Below are positions 14,241 through 24,844 of a stretch of 64,000 nt of DNA, piece after piece (the stretch's first letter is position 1; each line of letters begins with the position of its first letter). The stretch is from Suillus spraguei (lineage: Eukaryota; Basidiomycota; Agaricomycetes; Boletales; Suillaceae). A model generated the notes under the pieces. The model saw only the letters and a list, made by a program, of their open reading frames with translations. It had not been told where the DNA came from and ran no database searches. The position numbers and the translations under genes were made by a program. The stretch lies in NCBI GenBank assembly GCA_016800925.1, contig JABCPU010000078.1, positions 1-64,000 on the forward strand, written 5' to 3'.

Positions 14241-14804
14241 TGATCCTTTTGCCTTTGAATACGCGGAGCGTCGCATGAATAATATGTAATATGCTACACT
14301 ATGTATGTATTATGTTGCGATCATTTATTGACTACTTATGTTACCATTGGAACAACGATTTCTACCTCTCTTTCTCACAATACGTACCATGATCTTGCTG
14401 TTCTTTACCATTAGTGAGTTACGATCAGAAATAGGAAAGGCGACAAGGCCTGTGATATCTACATCGGAGAGCAATGGGTCCTTCTTAGTGTCATCCTCGG
14501 CTAGGAGTTCACCGACGAGCTTGGAAACAGATTCGCATTAGAGCACCGGACAAAGCGCAACCTTGCGATGATGCTGGACCAACCAAGTTGTAAGGGTGAA
14601 CGACAGAATGAGGATGCCTTGAGGTGTGTTACGCTGTAGACCGATCTTGAAGCCATTCGACTGATGCGGCAAGACAACCGATCGGAAAGTTGTCGGGAAG
14701 GGATGTCAGAACACACGCTGAAAACCAGTGTTCACTTGAGGGAGCTGCCCATTGGTTGAACTGAGCTCTCCATCTGTACACTTTAGGGGCTCACGAAGCG
14801 TCGT
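14241..14804. other. Intergenic
   Basis: AT-rich in its left half; no gene or repeat recognised. It ends at the left copy of the LINE target duplication. Confidence 0.5.
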
Positions 14805-15364
14805 ATAGGTCTATGACACTGATGTTTCAACTCCGCACGGGACATATAGCGCTCAACAAACACCTCAAACGAATAGCGAAATCCCCAACGGCGCGTTGCC
14901 CAGCATGCGAAAACCATGACGAAACGGTACACCACTTCATCCTAGTCTGCCCAGCATACGTGAACCAGAGAGAACAAATGAGGAAAGAAGTCGGAGCAAG
15001 ACAATGCAAAATCGAGTACCTGCTGAACGAAAGCAAGGGAATGAGAGCAACGTTGACGTACATCGCGCGCACGAGAAGATTGGAACAAACCTTCGGAGAT
15101 GTAACCCCCCCAGCGGAAAAGGAGAAGGAATAGAGGAAACGCGACAACAAGTCGCACAAATCATATCAAGAGCCTGAAGAAGGCCCTAACGTCCGCGCGC
15201 AAGCCAGGACCACTGTATAGCATAGACAACCAAAAAACGGACCAAAGCATATACGAATAGATTAGAAGTACAGTAGGTAGTGTCCATCATAGGGCATAGC
15301 CCCAACGGACAATAAACAAGGATCCAAAAAAAAAAAAAAAAAAAAAAAAAAAATAGGTCTATGA
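14805..15364 (+). mobile_element. 5'-truncated non-LTR retrotransposon (LINE) with poly(A) tail and 12-bp TSD
   Basis: The 12-bp direct repeat ATAGGTCTATGA occurs at 14805-14816 and again at 15353-15364, immediately after a 28-A run (15326-15353). That is the signature of a target-primed insertion. The interior codes for the extreme C-terminus of a LINE reverse-transcriptase ORF: QLRTGHIALNKHLKRI then CPACENHDETVHHFILVCPAY, the Cys/His end module of fungal LINE ORF2. Only about 0.5 kb of the element remains, so this is a dead-on-arrival 5'-truncated copy. The ORF (14813-15133) starts at an ATG formed by the target duplication itself. Confidence 0.88.
14813..15133 (+). pseudogene. LINE ORF2 C-terminal fragment
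   Basis: About 106 codons, open from an ATG that overlaps the flanking target duplication to a TAG at 15131-15133. Contains the CPxC...ETVHHFILVCPAY zinc-type module. No RT catalytic core or endonuclease remains. Probably untranslated. Confidence 0.8.
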
Positions 15365-15657
15365 GGCAGTGCTCAAGGCACAGAAAATGGCAGACGGGAT
15401 AACATTGATGACCTGGGCTGCACTGGGACAGTGAACTCGTTATAGTGTTCAATATAATATGTGGTGACTCGAGTTGGTCAAACGACACTCTGGGCTTCTG
15501 GCAGGCCAATAATGCCCGGACTTTTCCGAATAAGGTGCCGCTGCCAAGCAGCCAAACACGCTTCTGATGTCATTTCTATATACCTAGTTCCGTTCACTCA
15601 AGAACTCACTCACTTATCGCTTGTCGTCGTCTTTCCGTTCGTTCCAAGGAGGCTTGC

Positions 15658-17146
15658 ATGATGGCCCGCGCATCCTTGGTCTTATTACTGCTTTTCTCTG
15701 TAACTCAAGTCTATGCGCATCCATTCAGTTTCCTCCGCAAATTGTCCGCTACCTCCCAAGAGGGCGGTTGGTTGTGGGGTTGGGTTTGGGGCGCAGAAAG
15801 CACCGTTTCTGTGGTGGATCGGTCACCACCTCTAACCTTCCATTCAAGGCCTGCGGCTTTTGGCCGGGAACTCAAGGACCCACTCTTAGGATATGTTATT
15901 CCACTGTCTTCATTCACGACTTCATGCCCTAGCAATGATACCTCACTTGTGGATCGACATTCGAATTCGGGGTGCCCGAAGCTATGTATAAGTGGTCCCC
16001 ATCAACCGGATCCAAGCGAGTCTTGGATCGCCCTAGTGCAGAGAGGCCATTGCTCCTTTGTTGCCAAAGTGAATGTGCTTGTCAAGGATGCTTGACCCGA
16101 TTTCTAATATTTTATCAGGTCCGGGAAGCCCAGAGACTGGGTGCCAGGGCAGTTGTAATAGGAGGCGAAGATCCTGATATCAGTGGCCAACCAGACGTAC
16201 TCGTTAATATGTATAGTACAGGTACGCTCTCTTCATGCAACCATCGAACCACAGTTGAAGTGCTTCAGAGGATGCTTCTGACATCGACACTGCTTCTACC
16301 TACATCAAATGGTCGGATTACAGGGAATTATTTTTGTTAATAAACTCGTCTACGACATCTCATGCTGGCTTACAAACGCTTTCACTCCTGATCACAACTC
16401 AATACTCAGCTTGGGAATGGTATTCGTGAGTTTCAATGTTTCGCTCGTATTTCGCTGCTCAAAACTAGCCATCCAGCCCAATATTAACATTTATCGTCAT
16501 TCTAATACTTCCCTCTTGTCTCACATTCGTCACACTTCTCATCCATCGCATTCGCTTGGCTCGTGCAGCACAACGTGATCGTGCTCCGGAAAGTATTGTC
16601 AAGAGCTTTCCATGGCGAGTTTGGAATGGTACCGCATGGGAGAAACATGAGGAACCACGACACACGGAGCCCATTCAACCGGAGCACATGACACTGATCT
16701 AGAGTCGGGTCCTTCAGATCTTAGCACACCGTCGCCCTCCACATCTCATGAAGCACTAAGCCATGCGCCGATACCATGGTGCGAGTCGCAAGCGGAATGT
16801 GCCATTTGTTTATCGGAATTTGCCAAAGGAGATTGCGTTCGGGAGCTGCCGTGTCATCATATCTTCCATCTGGAAGAAGTCGATTCGTGGTTGATCAACC
16901 GGAAGAAATTGGTAGGTTATTGTGTCTGATGTCATTTTGGGCATGGCAGTTCTTACTTGTTCGCAGTGTCCTGTTTGCAAAGCAGATGTCACTCAGCCCT
17001 GGCATCTCTCCCGGGCAATTAAACCACACGCTACACTGGCTAATGAACAGAGTTCCAACTCTGATGCGATATCTTCGTCCACTGTCGTGCCTCCCGTTAC
17101 GGAGCTGACGCCCCTACTTCGTGACCACGGGAGCACCGGCCCATGA
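15658..17146 (+). CDS. PA-TM-RING E3 ubiquitin ligase
   Basis: Membrane E3 ligase of the GRAIL/RNF13 type, expected in endosomal or vacuolar membranes with PA domain luminal and RING cytosolic. Start ATG 15658 with signal peptide ([20 protein letters not shown]). The protease-associated domain follows ([18 protein letters not shown] joined over a 55-nt intron to [18 protein letters not shown]), then a TM segment ([20 protein letters not shown]), a basic linker, a RING (ECAICLSEF...LPCHHIFH...KKLCPVCK) and a tail ending [15 protein letters not shown]. Odd: the sixth RING ligand, normally Cys after FHxx, is Glu (HLEEVDSWL). A one-base frame break lies near 16683 between PIQPE and HDTDLESG; no stop-free intron explains it easily. 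Otherwise intact. Confidence 0.85.
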
Positions 17147-18008
17147 CATGAAACAATGACAATAACAATGATGATCGTATTGAAATTATTTTGTATAACA
17201 TGTGATAATGCGGCCTCTCGTGTTCTCCTCTAGTTCGCTCTGCGCATTGCTCACTGCGGTGTACTGTGTTTTTAGTTATAGTATCATGTACTCGTCAATA
17301 ATATCGGTGTTGTTACCCTGCTCTTACTTACAAGCCTGCGATAATCAGTAACGTAAATGTCGGGCCGATTCTTACCAAATTGAAGTCCGCTTGTAAGTGT
17401 ACAGCTCCGACTCAGTACTTACTATACTCAACGTTCGAATGTTCAGCATTAACTGCCCGCCAATCTCATCTGCGCCCAGGGGACAAAATATAAGGTACGT
17501 ATTGATGCACATTATTATATATTCAGGCTGCATAATTGGCAAAACAGGAACGCATGCAGACCAGGCAGGCTCCAAGGCTACTAATAGCCTCAGTATGGGT
17601 TTCTTTCTTATTGTTGTTATTTTTGCACTTCAACGTGTTTTTTCAATTCCCTTGTGAGTCTTTTTGCGTGAGCCAAGAGAGTTTATAATCTTTTGGAAAT
17701 GAGCACATGGTTAGAAAGCTAACTGCACTGGTGGTGAGTTTTGCGTCGATAGCCCTCTTTATTTCAACCAGACCGGGCCTAAGCCGGTTTCGGATTTGAC
17801 CTTTGTCCGGCGAGGCGCGATTCAAGGACTTCAATTAGGTTGTTCAAAACTGAGTCGCGTCTCACGAACCTCTGTCTCATTCTGCCACCACTTGTGTCTT
17901 TGGGAGGGATTGTGCCCTCTGGCAGATTCTGACAACAGGCCAGACCCAAGCGCCATTGTATCTTATTTTCCTCAAAAAATACGGCGTTTACTCTATCTTG
18001 TTATCTAA
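17147..18008. other. Intergenic
   Basis: 3' flank of the RING ligase gene and 5' flank of the zinc-finger gene. Only short open frames; no feature recognised. Confidence 0.5.
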
Positions 18009-19771
18009 ATGGCCAAGGCTTCCCGCAACTCCTCTAACTTCGGCGAGAATGTTTCGGATATTGGTGCTTGCATGAGTGCCGACAGTGACACAGAGGAGGA
18101 GTCTCCTCACATAGCTAAGGAGAAGAAAATTCATATAAAGTCGTCGACAGTTTGTCGCTACTATGCGACTGGAACTTGTCGGCGTGGTTCAGAGTGCCGT
18201 TTTGTGCATTTGCAACGGGAGAGTGTGTCACAAGGTATGATGTTTCTAGTTTTTCCTTCATCTCCCACGGGCTTACATTGCAGGAATCCTGCCGCCAGAG
18301 TATGCTTACCTCAATGAACATCTCATGTACAAGAGAATATGTCATTACTACGCCGCCGGACACTGCCGATATGGTTCAGCATGCCATTTTGTGCATTCGC
18401 CGCCGGAGAATGTACCACAAGGTACGGTGTTTCTACTAGTAGTGTCTGTTTCGTCTGATACGGGCTTATATGTAAGGAATCCCGCAATCAGAGTGTGCTT
18501 ACCTCAACGGACACGAGATGCACACGAGAACACCGCATAAGGGGACAGCGAACGCTATATACACGGTAGCCCCGCATGTAGTACCACAGGGCTTGGACGC
18601 GAGAGACGCTTTTGACAGTTCCAGCGACATATTTTCGTCGGACTCCACCCCATCTGATCAAAGTTTAAACGCCGCATTCCAAGTCATGAGCATTGAAGAA
18701 TCCGTCTCTTCAGAATATCTCCATTCTCCATTCTCACAATTGTCACCGAGCTTACAATACTCCAACAACACGGACACAGGCTATAGCAATTTGGGATATC
18801 CTGGTTACAATGGAGGATATACTCCAACCGGTTTGAAGTCTCGAGCTGCCACCCGCCTAAAAGCAGAGCAGGGAAAGGAGATACCAACGCTATATAGAAG
18901 TGAGTTTCTCCAATAGTTATTTTTTCCTATCGTTGGTTGCTCATCGCAGCAAACTAGCTAAACCTTGTAAATTTTTCTCAACACGTAAAACCTGTCCTGG
19001 AGGTACTAAATGCAGGTTGTACGTACTCCCTCTACGTAATCTATATATTCCGCTCAAGCCGTCATAGTATTCATGACGTAGAGAAATATAAACGGCCAAA
19101 GAAAGCCGATAATCGGGCCTGCGATGCGACACCATCTCACTTGCCTCCGAAACCGCGTTCACTTCAGGAAGAACTCAAGGCACGCAATTATTATCCTATC
19201 ACTTGGCGAGTGATCGGTGGTGGTGTAATGATGGTGGGTATGGTATGTATTCTACTAGTATGGTCAGAAGTTGACCCATGTCCCACAGGGCTGCCTTGCA
19301 AGGCGTTCGCAGCGGGTTATTGCCCCGACGGCAAGAATTGCAGGCTGTTTCATGAGACTGAAGTCTGTATATTTGGTAAGTTTCTGATCTGGTACCATTT
19401 GCGCGAATTATTCACTAAAGAATGGGGCATGATCAGAGAATGGTGCTGTGCAAGTTACGACACAAACATCGGAGACGTCTGTGGCAGCACCACCCTCTAT
19501 AAAACCATGTCTAGATTTAGATACTGAATCAAAGCGCGGGACGGTATGCACTGATTGCTCTGGTTCATTTCATACCATACACAGCACCGACGGAGGCACA
19601 TCTGGTAGCACGGATGGTGCAGAGAAATCCATATCAGCTGCAAATTCAAACAACGTCACGGTTGTGCCCTCTCAACATCGACGTACCAGATCAATGTCTA
19701 TGCCGACCTCGCCGTCAGTTCTCAGAGCTCCTCATGTGAGTGCTGTCTGCACGTTTGACGATTCTAACTAA
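18009..19771 (+). CDS. CCCH zinc-finger protein with duplicated finger exon
   Basis: Likely RNA-binding protein. Start ATG 18009; acidic N-terminus, then C3H1 fingers of spacing C-x7-C-x5-C-x3-H: CRYYATGTCRRGSECRFVH (about 18155), CHYYAAGHCRYGSACHFVH (about 18340) and, after a Ser-rich linker and further exons, CKAFAAGYCPDGKNCRLFH (about 19295). Fingers 1 and 2 are followed by near-identical VPQG-type exon ends, similar introns (donors GTATGATG and GTACGGTG) and similar next-exon starts (PPEYAYLNEHLM and QSECAYLNGHEM), i.e. a tandem exon duplication. The unit after the second intron keeps the lead-in but has lost its finger cysteines (HTRTPHKGTA). Last exon is Ser/Thr-rich, ending TAA at 19769-19771. 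Exon boundaries between 18900 and 19140 are uncertain. Exact RNA target unknown. Confidence 0.75.
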
Positions 19772-20930
19772 TGTACTTCGAAAGATTTTCGCGGAGTTGT
19801 GACCGTGAATTTTGAAAGGAAAATAATCACCGTCGCCCGACCTGATGAGTCCAAGGAATATTCATCCAGATGGGAAGTATTTGGGTAGGAGCTTGGCACC
19901 TGTATTTTTGGGGTTTACAAATCTTATAGCATGTATGTATCATTAAGACCGAAATGGGGACTGAACCTTGCACTGCGAGGACATTATGAGATATGGTCAC
20001 TCGTGCAAATCGCGTGTTCAAAGCAAACTTTATTCGTAGTATGTTAGATGTTTTCCTTATCTCGTACACCACTTCTGAGGACAGTCTTCATTGTTTGTTG
20101 CGGTGTATAAATATAGAAATTCTCTCTCATCGCATGTTAGTATGCACTTACGTTAGGAGATCCACTGAAGTGCCACACCGGCTGCTACTGACCTGAGCTC
20201 GAGCTCGAGAAAGCAGTTACTGGTATTGGGCCACAGATATATAGGCCCATAATATAGTACCATCACATGACAATATATCCATCAGTCCTAAACTTTGGTT
20301 ATTTGATAGGCTTATAAGTCCGCTATCATCCAATCGGTCTTACCCTTACTAGTTAGCCCACCTTTAGCTACGTAAGTACTGGTGATTATGGTTTGTCTCG
20401 AATATCGGTAATTCGACAATCTATGCTAGGTGGGACACCTCATGGCCAGCGTAATTGCTCAGAAGACTCCGAGTGGGCACATTCATATCATAGAGCGGAG
20501 GAGAAGAGCCCGGACAATACCGAACGACTTACCATTTTAGTAACATGCTAATGTTGTACTACTAGTAATGGCTGCCCTCCTCATGCGCTGACATTGCTAT
20601 TAGGCCATAATTGTATTCCCCTCCTCATGCGCCATCTCACGACTTCCCAGTCACCTCCAGGCAGGTTCTTGCAATGCAGGCCCAGCGATAAGGTACATAT
20701 ATTTGGTCATCCACGAGCCTGATCTAGTGCTTCTCATGGCAGGCAAACAAATTTTAATTATTCAGAAACAAAGGGCATAACTCGCGCCTCACTTCGGATC
20801 TTATTCGCAGTACTTACAGCACCCATATGTAAATTTTTCAATTTGACATCCCGTATATATATCACTTCATTCAAGTGACCTCCACCTGGACTGCGTGAAT
20901 CCTTCCCATTATCTTGCCATTTTGATAGCA
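19772..20930. other. Intergenic
   Basis: About 1.15 kb with no coding signal. Multiple short CTAGTA/TACTAG-like words but no convincing repeat unit. Confidence 0.45.
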
Positions 20931-21945
20931 ATGGAGGCCAACAATGACTACGATTTCTCACTTTCGATGGCGTCATTGCTTCGGGTTGGCACGTCTCAAG
21001 CTCATGAAGCCGCAGAGCACAGTCAAGGCGGTGTCCGGCTGGTAAAGGGTGAGCTGGACAAGGAGGAATACGTGTATTTCTTAATGATGATGTGGCACGT
21101 ATACACGTAAGCTTCATTCGAGTCATTTTGTATATCATATGTTAACTCGCCGCACCAGCGAACTCGAGCGGGGTCTAGAGAAGCACGCGTCATACCCAAC
21201 GCTACAACCAACGTATAACCCTGCATTGCTTTCCCGCACTCCGAGTCTCTCCCAAGATATATCATATCTACTTGGAGTCCCTGAAGCAGCATGGCAGACG
21301 CACCCATCGCATAGTTCATTGATGACGTCACCTCCCAAGTGTTTTACGGAATACACTACGCGCCTCCGAGAGCTTTCTGAGTCCGCAGACCCCACGTGTT
21401 TACTCGCCCACGCTTACGTCCGCTATCTCGGTGACATGAGTGGTGGCCAATTCATAGGACGACGTATAGCCAAGGCATATGACTTGGACATGGATCAAGG
21501 AGATGGCGTCCGATTTTATGATTTCAAGAAATTGGACAGCAATGAATCTGCGAACATGGGGGATCTCAAAAAAAATCAAGGAATGGTATAGAGATGGAAT
21601 GAACGCTGGCATCGGTGATGATACCACCTTGAAAGGTTTACACGTCGGTTATGGGTCACTCCGTTGCTCAACCTTGATTTACTAGCGGCTGTATTGGAAG
21701 AGGCCAACATGGCCTTCAAGATGAATGCCAGCATTTTTGATTTGCTTTCAGGGGACAGGCAAGTCCAGGAACCACAGCAGCCGGCTGTCCCAGCGAAGCA
21801 GGCTAAGGGGCTGTATGACCCAATATTAGGTGGCCTCCTCCCAGTGGCACTGACTGTAGGCTTGGCTCTTGTCGTCTACATAGGCACTGGTGGCGCCAGT
21901 GGCGGTCGCATATTCAGGGGGGCGGAATCTTGGCTGCGAAACTAA
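20931..21945 (+). CDS. HMX1: Heme oxygenase
   Basis: Cleaves heme to biliverdin, CO and iron; the C-terminal anchor suggests the ER membrane. Start ATG 20931. Exon 1 contains the proximal-histidine region (TSQAHEAAEHSQGG); intron 21107-21158; exon 2 carries AYVRYLGDMSGGQFIGRRIA, the family signature over the heme; intron 21636-21685; exon 3 gives LEEANMAFKMNASIF and a tail anchor (LLPVALTVGLALVVYIGT); stop 21943-21945. Odd: an A8 run at 21568-21575 in exon 2 shifts the frame; with seven A the reading LKKIKEWYRDGMNAG continues exactly in the family pattern. This single base either is a consensus error or truncates the protein before its anchor. Confidence 0.9.
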
Positions 21946-22294
21946 GATACTTTTTAGATGGGATAATTTGTCCAAACCTAGCATACTGACAGGCTTACGC
22001 GTACTATGACGACGCTTCGATGAAATGATAGACTTGCATAATTAATGTGGATTAGTGAACTGATCATTGAACACCGCCAAAGTTACGGATATGTAAGACT
22101 GCTAGTTTACTAGAGTTCCCATAATCTATATGAGTACTGTCCGAGATACTGAAGCAAGCCCTTAAGAGGCAACAGTTTTGACTACTTACAGTATACAAAC
22201 AATGAACAGGAGTAGCCAGCTACTATTAGTGTCCCACTTCTTCAGCTGTGGACTAAATCTATTAGACTACATTTATTAGTTCGCCTGGCGGACA
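21946..22294. other. Intergenic, convergent 3' regions
   Basis: AT-rich. A stretch at about 22113-22157 resembles one at about 63565-63612 (TAGAGTTCC...CATAATCTA...ACTGAA), a possible dispersed repeat. Confidence 0.4.
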
Positions 22295-24200
22295 TCATCG
22301 ACTTCTTGCAAGTGCGTCCTTTCCACCATAGTCCTCCAATTCGGCGGTTGACCCACCCATCGGTTGCATAACAAGACTCCCCGTGCTCTGAGAGTCATGC
22401 AACGAGGTATACGGACCGCTCTTAAAACCACCCACAGAAGTAGCCCCGCCCTTCTGTTGGGCGGCCTTCTTTGCCAGCCGCTTGCGGCGGCAGCAACAAC
22501 GCCATACACAATAGCTTATAAGCAGAATCAAGAACACCATGATTCCGAAAAGGATATAAGGCCAGCGACTTAGAACCAGTTCTTCGTATGCTTGCTTTTT
22601 CTCCGCGGCGCTCTCGGGCGAGTGTTGTTCCTGTGATGCAGGAAGCAAGGCGTATTGAGGAGAGTTGATTGTGTTTTGCCCGTTCAGTCGGACTTGAATA
22701 AAATCATTGACAGCAGATTCGATATTCGTGAGGGGGAGCAGCTGGACATAGGGATTGTGGGAATTTGAATCGCCAGTGATGAAATTTCCGTAGTTAATCA
22801 AGGTGTATGTGTTCCGCACTGCGAGGGCGTCAAACAAGTATTGTTAAAATAGGTCGACAACCTACGGAAAGCCATTCCCAAGATCATATCATACTCTCCG
22901 AGAAGACTAAATGCAGAGGTGACTGGTTGGAACTATCTGGAAGGTCAATATTTTCGTGTTACACAGAAAACTGGTACATACCGTTCCCAGGCAAGCAGGG
23001 TTTCCATTTGAGAAGGTCACTCCAAAGTCGCTCGACGATACATCGAGTGGGTGAATAGGATATGAAACACCCCCGAAATTGAAGGTGACGTTGATAAGTT
23101 GCTCGCAAGGGACTAACCAAGCCTCGCTTGAAGCCGACCATTCGGCGCCCTGTACACGCCCATAGATGGCGTCCGACACTGTTCGGGGCACTTGAGGTAG
23201 GGTGAAGCCAGAATCTAAAAACCCCCACTATTGTGCCATCAGGAGCTTTCGGGGCAATCGATGAATATTGTATCGGCTGTCCGTCAGGCCCGATGATGCC
23301 GTTATCCTTGTCTGTTACAATCTGCCAATGCTGGTCGACATCAGTCACTTTGTAAACCTTTTCAATCGACAATTGCGGCATGCTGGTAATGTTCTCGAAC
23401 CCCGGAACAATTTCTCCGATGGTAAACTGGCCCGTGATATTACTCCCTGGGTCTCCTTTGCGACTGAGCATCATAGTTATGTAGTCATTGGAGGAGGATG
23501 TCTGTTCGAATATTCTGTTAATTGGGTTATTCCCTGAGTTGCCGTCGAGTTTCTTGTATATCGAAGAACCAGAATTCGGGCCAAGGCCAATAAGACCGTC
23601 GTACCCATCTGAATGAATATTCGTAGAGAAAGATGATACATTCGCGACAAGGACTGTACTAGATGTCAGAAGACGAGCGAGAATCCAAGAAAGGATACGA
23701 ACGGAATGCCTGGTCGCTGACAGATTGCCCAGCAAGCTCAAAAGGTGCAGTATAGATGTCGCCTGACTATGGATGTGATGAATCGTGAAAGCTATAACTT
23801 TGAGCGACTGACCAGCAGCTGTTCCAACGGCGTAGGAAAGTTTTAGAGAGCTGCCTGTGTCTGTTGCTCCAGATACTGAGCCAGACACCCATAGATCAGA
23901 GCTGTAAATGGGTAAATAAACAAATACCCGCAAAACTGATGCTGAAATATCTAGATGAGTACCTTCCCGTATCCAGCATCACGGATATGTTTGACCACCG
24001 AGCGTGATATTTGTGTAGTAATAAATGTTTTGCGTGTTCCCGACAGGTACTATGCCATTGGAAGACGACTGACGAGGAAAATGAGTGGTAGGATTACTAG
24101 GTGTTTGAACATGGGCATCAAAAGGAATTCGGAGAGCAAGGACAGAGAACGTTGAACACAACGAAGAAACAAAGGAAAGTGTGATGAAAGAGCGCATCAT
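22295..24200 (-). CDS. Pepsin-type aspartic protease with C-terminal membrane anchor
   Basis: Family A1 peptidase of the secretory pathway or cell surface. Start ATG 24200 with signal peptide (ITLSFVSSLCSTFSVLAL); ITLGGQTYP, first catalytic site MLDTG joined over an intron to SSDLWVSG; SDGYDGLIGLGPNSGSS; NGIIGPDGQP; second catalytic site DSGFTLPQVP; NVTFNFGGVSYPIHPLD; then NPYVQLLPLTN and a TM segment (WPYILFGIMVFLILLISYCVW) followed by a Cys/Arg/Lys-rich cytosolic tail; stop 22297-22295. Odd: one base is missing near 23983 (between TYP and VMLDTG) and one extra base sits in an A5/T5 run at 23217-23221 just before DSGFT. Both are at homopolymers beside catalytic motifs that are otherwise perfect. 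Head-to-head with a paralogue. Confidence 0.87.
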
Positions 24201-24844
24201 GACGCTATAAAGCGTTTGACTAGTATGTTGAGGAGCCTGCGCGGCGTAGAGGATGGAAACGAGAGGAGAGTATGTAAGACTTGGCAACTTAATAAAACCT
24301 GTGGGATCAACTGCACAGCAATTTACTATCCTATCAACGACTTCCAACTACCAATATATCAATCTTCTCTTCTCACCAGCTCCATCCACAATGTTCTATC
24401 AGCTTTATCAGATCAGCATGCTCTGAAAATCCCTTGCAAATGTTCTGATCATCTACTGGATATGAGTGTCCTTCGTGCGCTGAGCGACAATTCATCGTCA
24501 GACAGTAACTAGTACATATCCTTATACCCACGTACCGGCACCTAGTCTCCCCATAGACAAATGAAGATGGTCATTGCAGGGGCTAGTCTCTACCTCCAAT
24601 TCATAACGAAGAAAGAACTGCAAGGAAGCGCATGCCCGAGAACCAATTACATGATGCGGTCGGAAATGGTGAGCCTCAACCTTCACTATATAAGTAACAC
24701 GTGATTAATTTGAGCGCTTGTCCGGTTAATTCATGCCCAGGCAGTGCTTCGAACGTAAAACGTTGTAGCTTCTCTCCATATAATTCCGACGGTTCAACAT
24801 CCCTGTTTATTTCTTTCTTCTTGCTTTTGAGTACTTCCTATGTC
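24201..24844. promoter_or_regulatory. Shared upstream region of the aspartic protease pair
   Basis: 644 bp between two divergently oriented paralogous protease genes. No coding signal. Candidate bidirectional promoter or the junction of an inverted duplication. Confidence 0.4.

Noticed and set aside
14338..14541. Hydrophobic 67-codon frame before the LINE
   Set aside because: No conserved feature, next to AT-rich 3' flank; chance frame.
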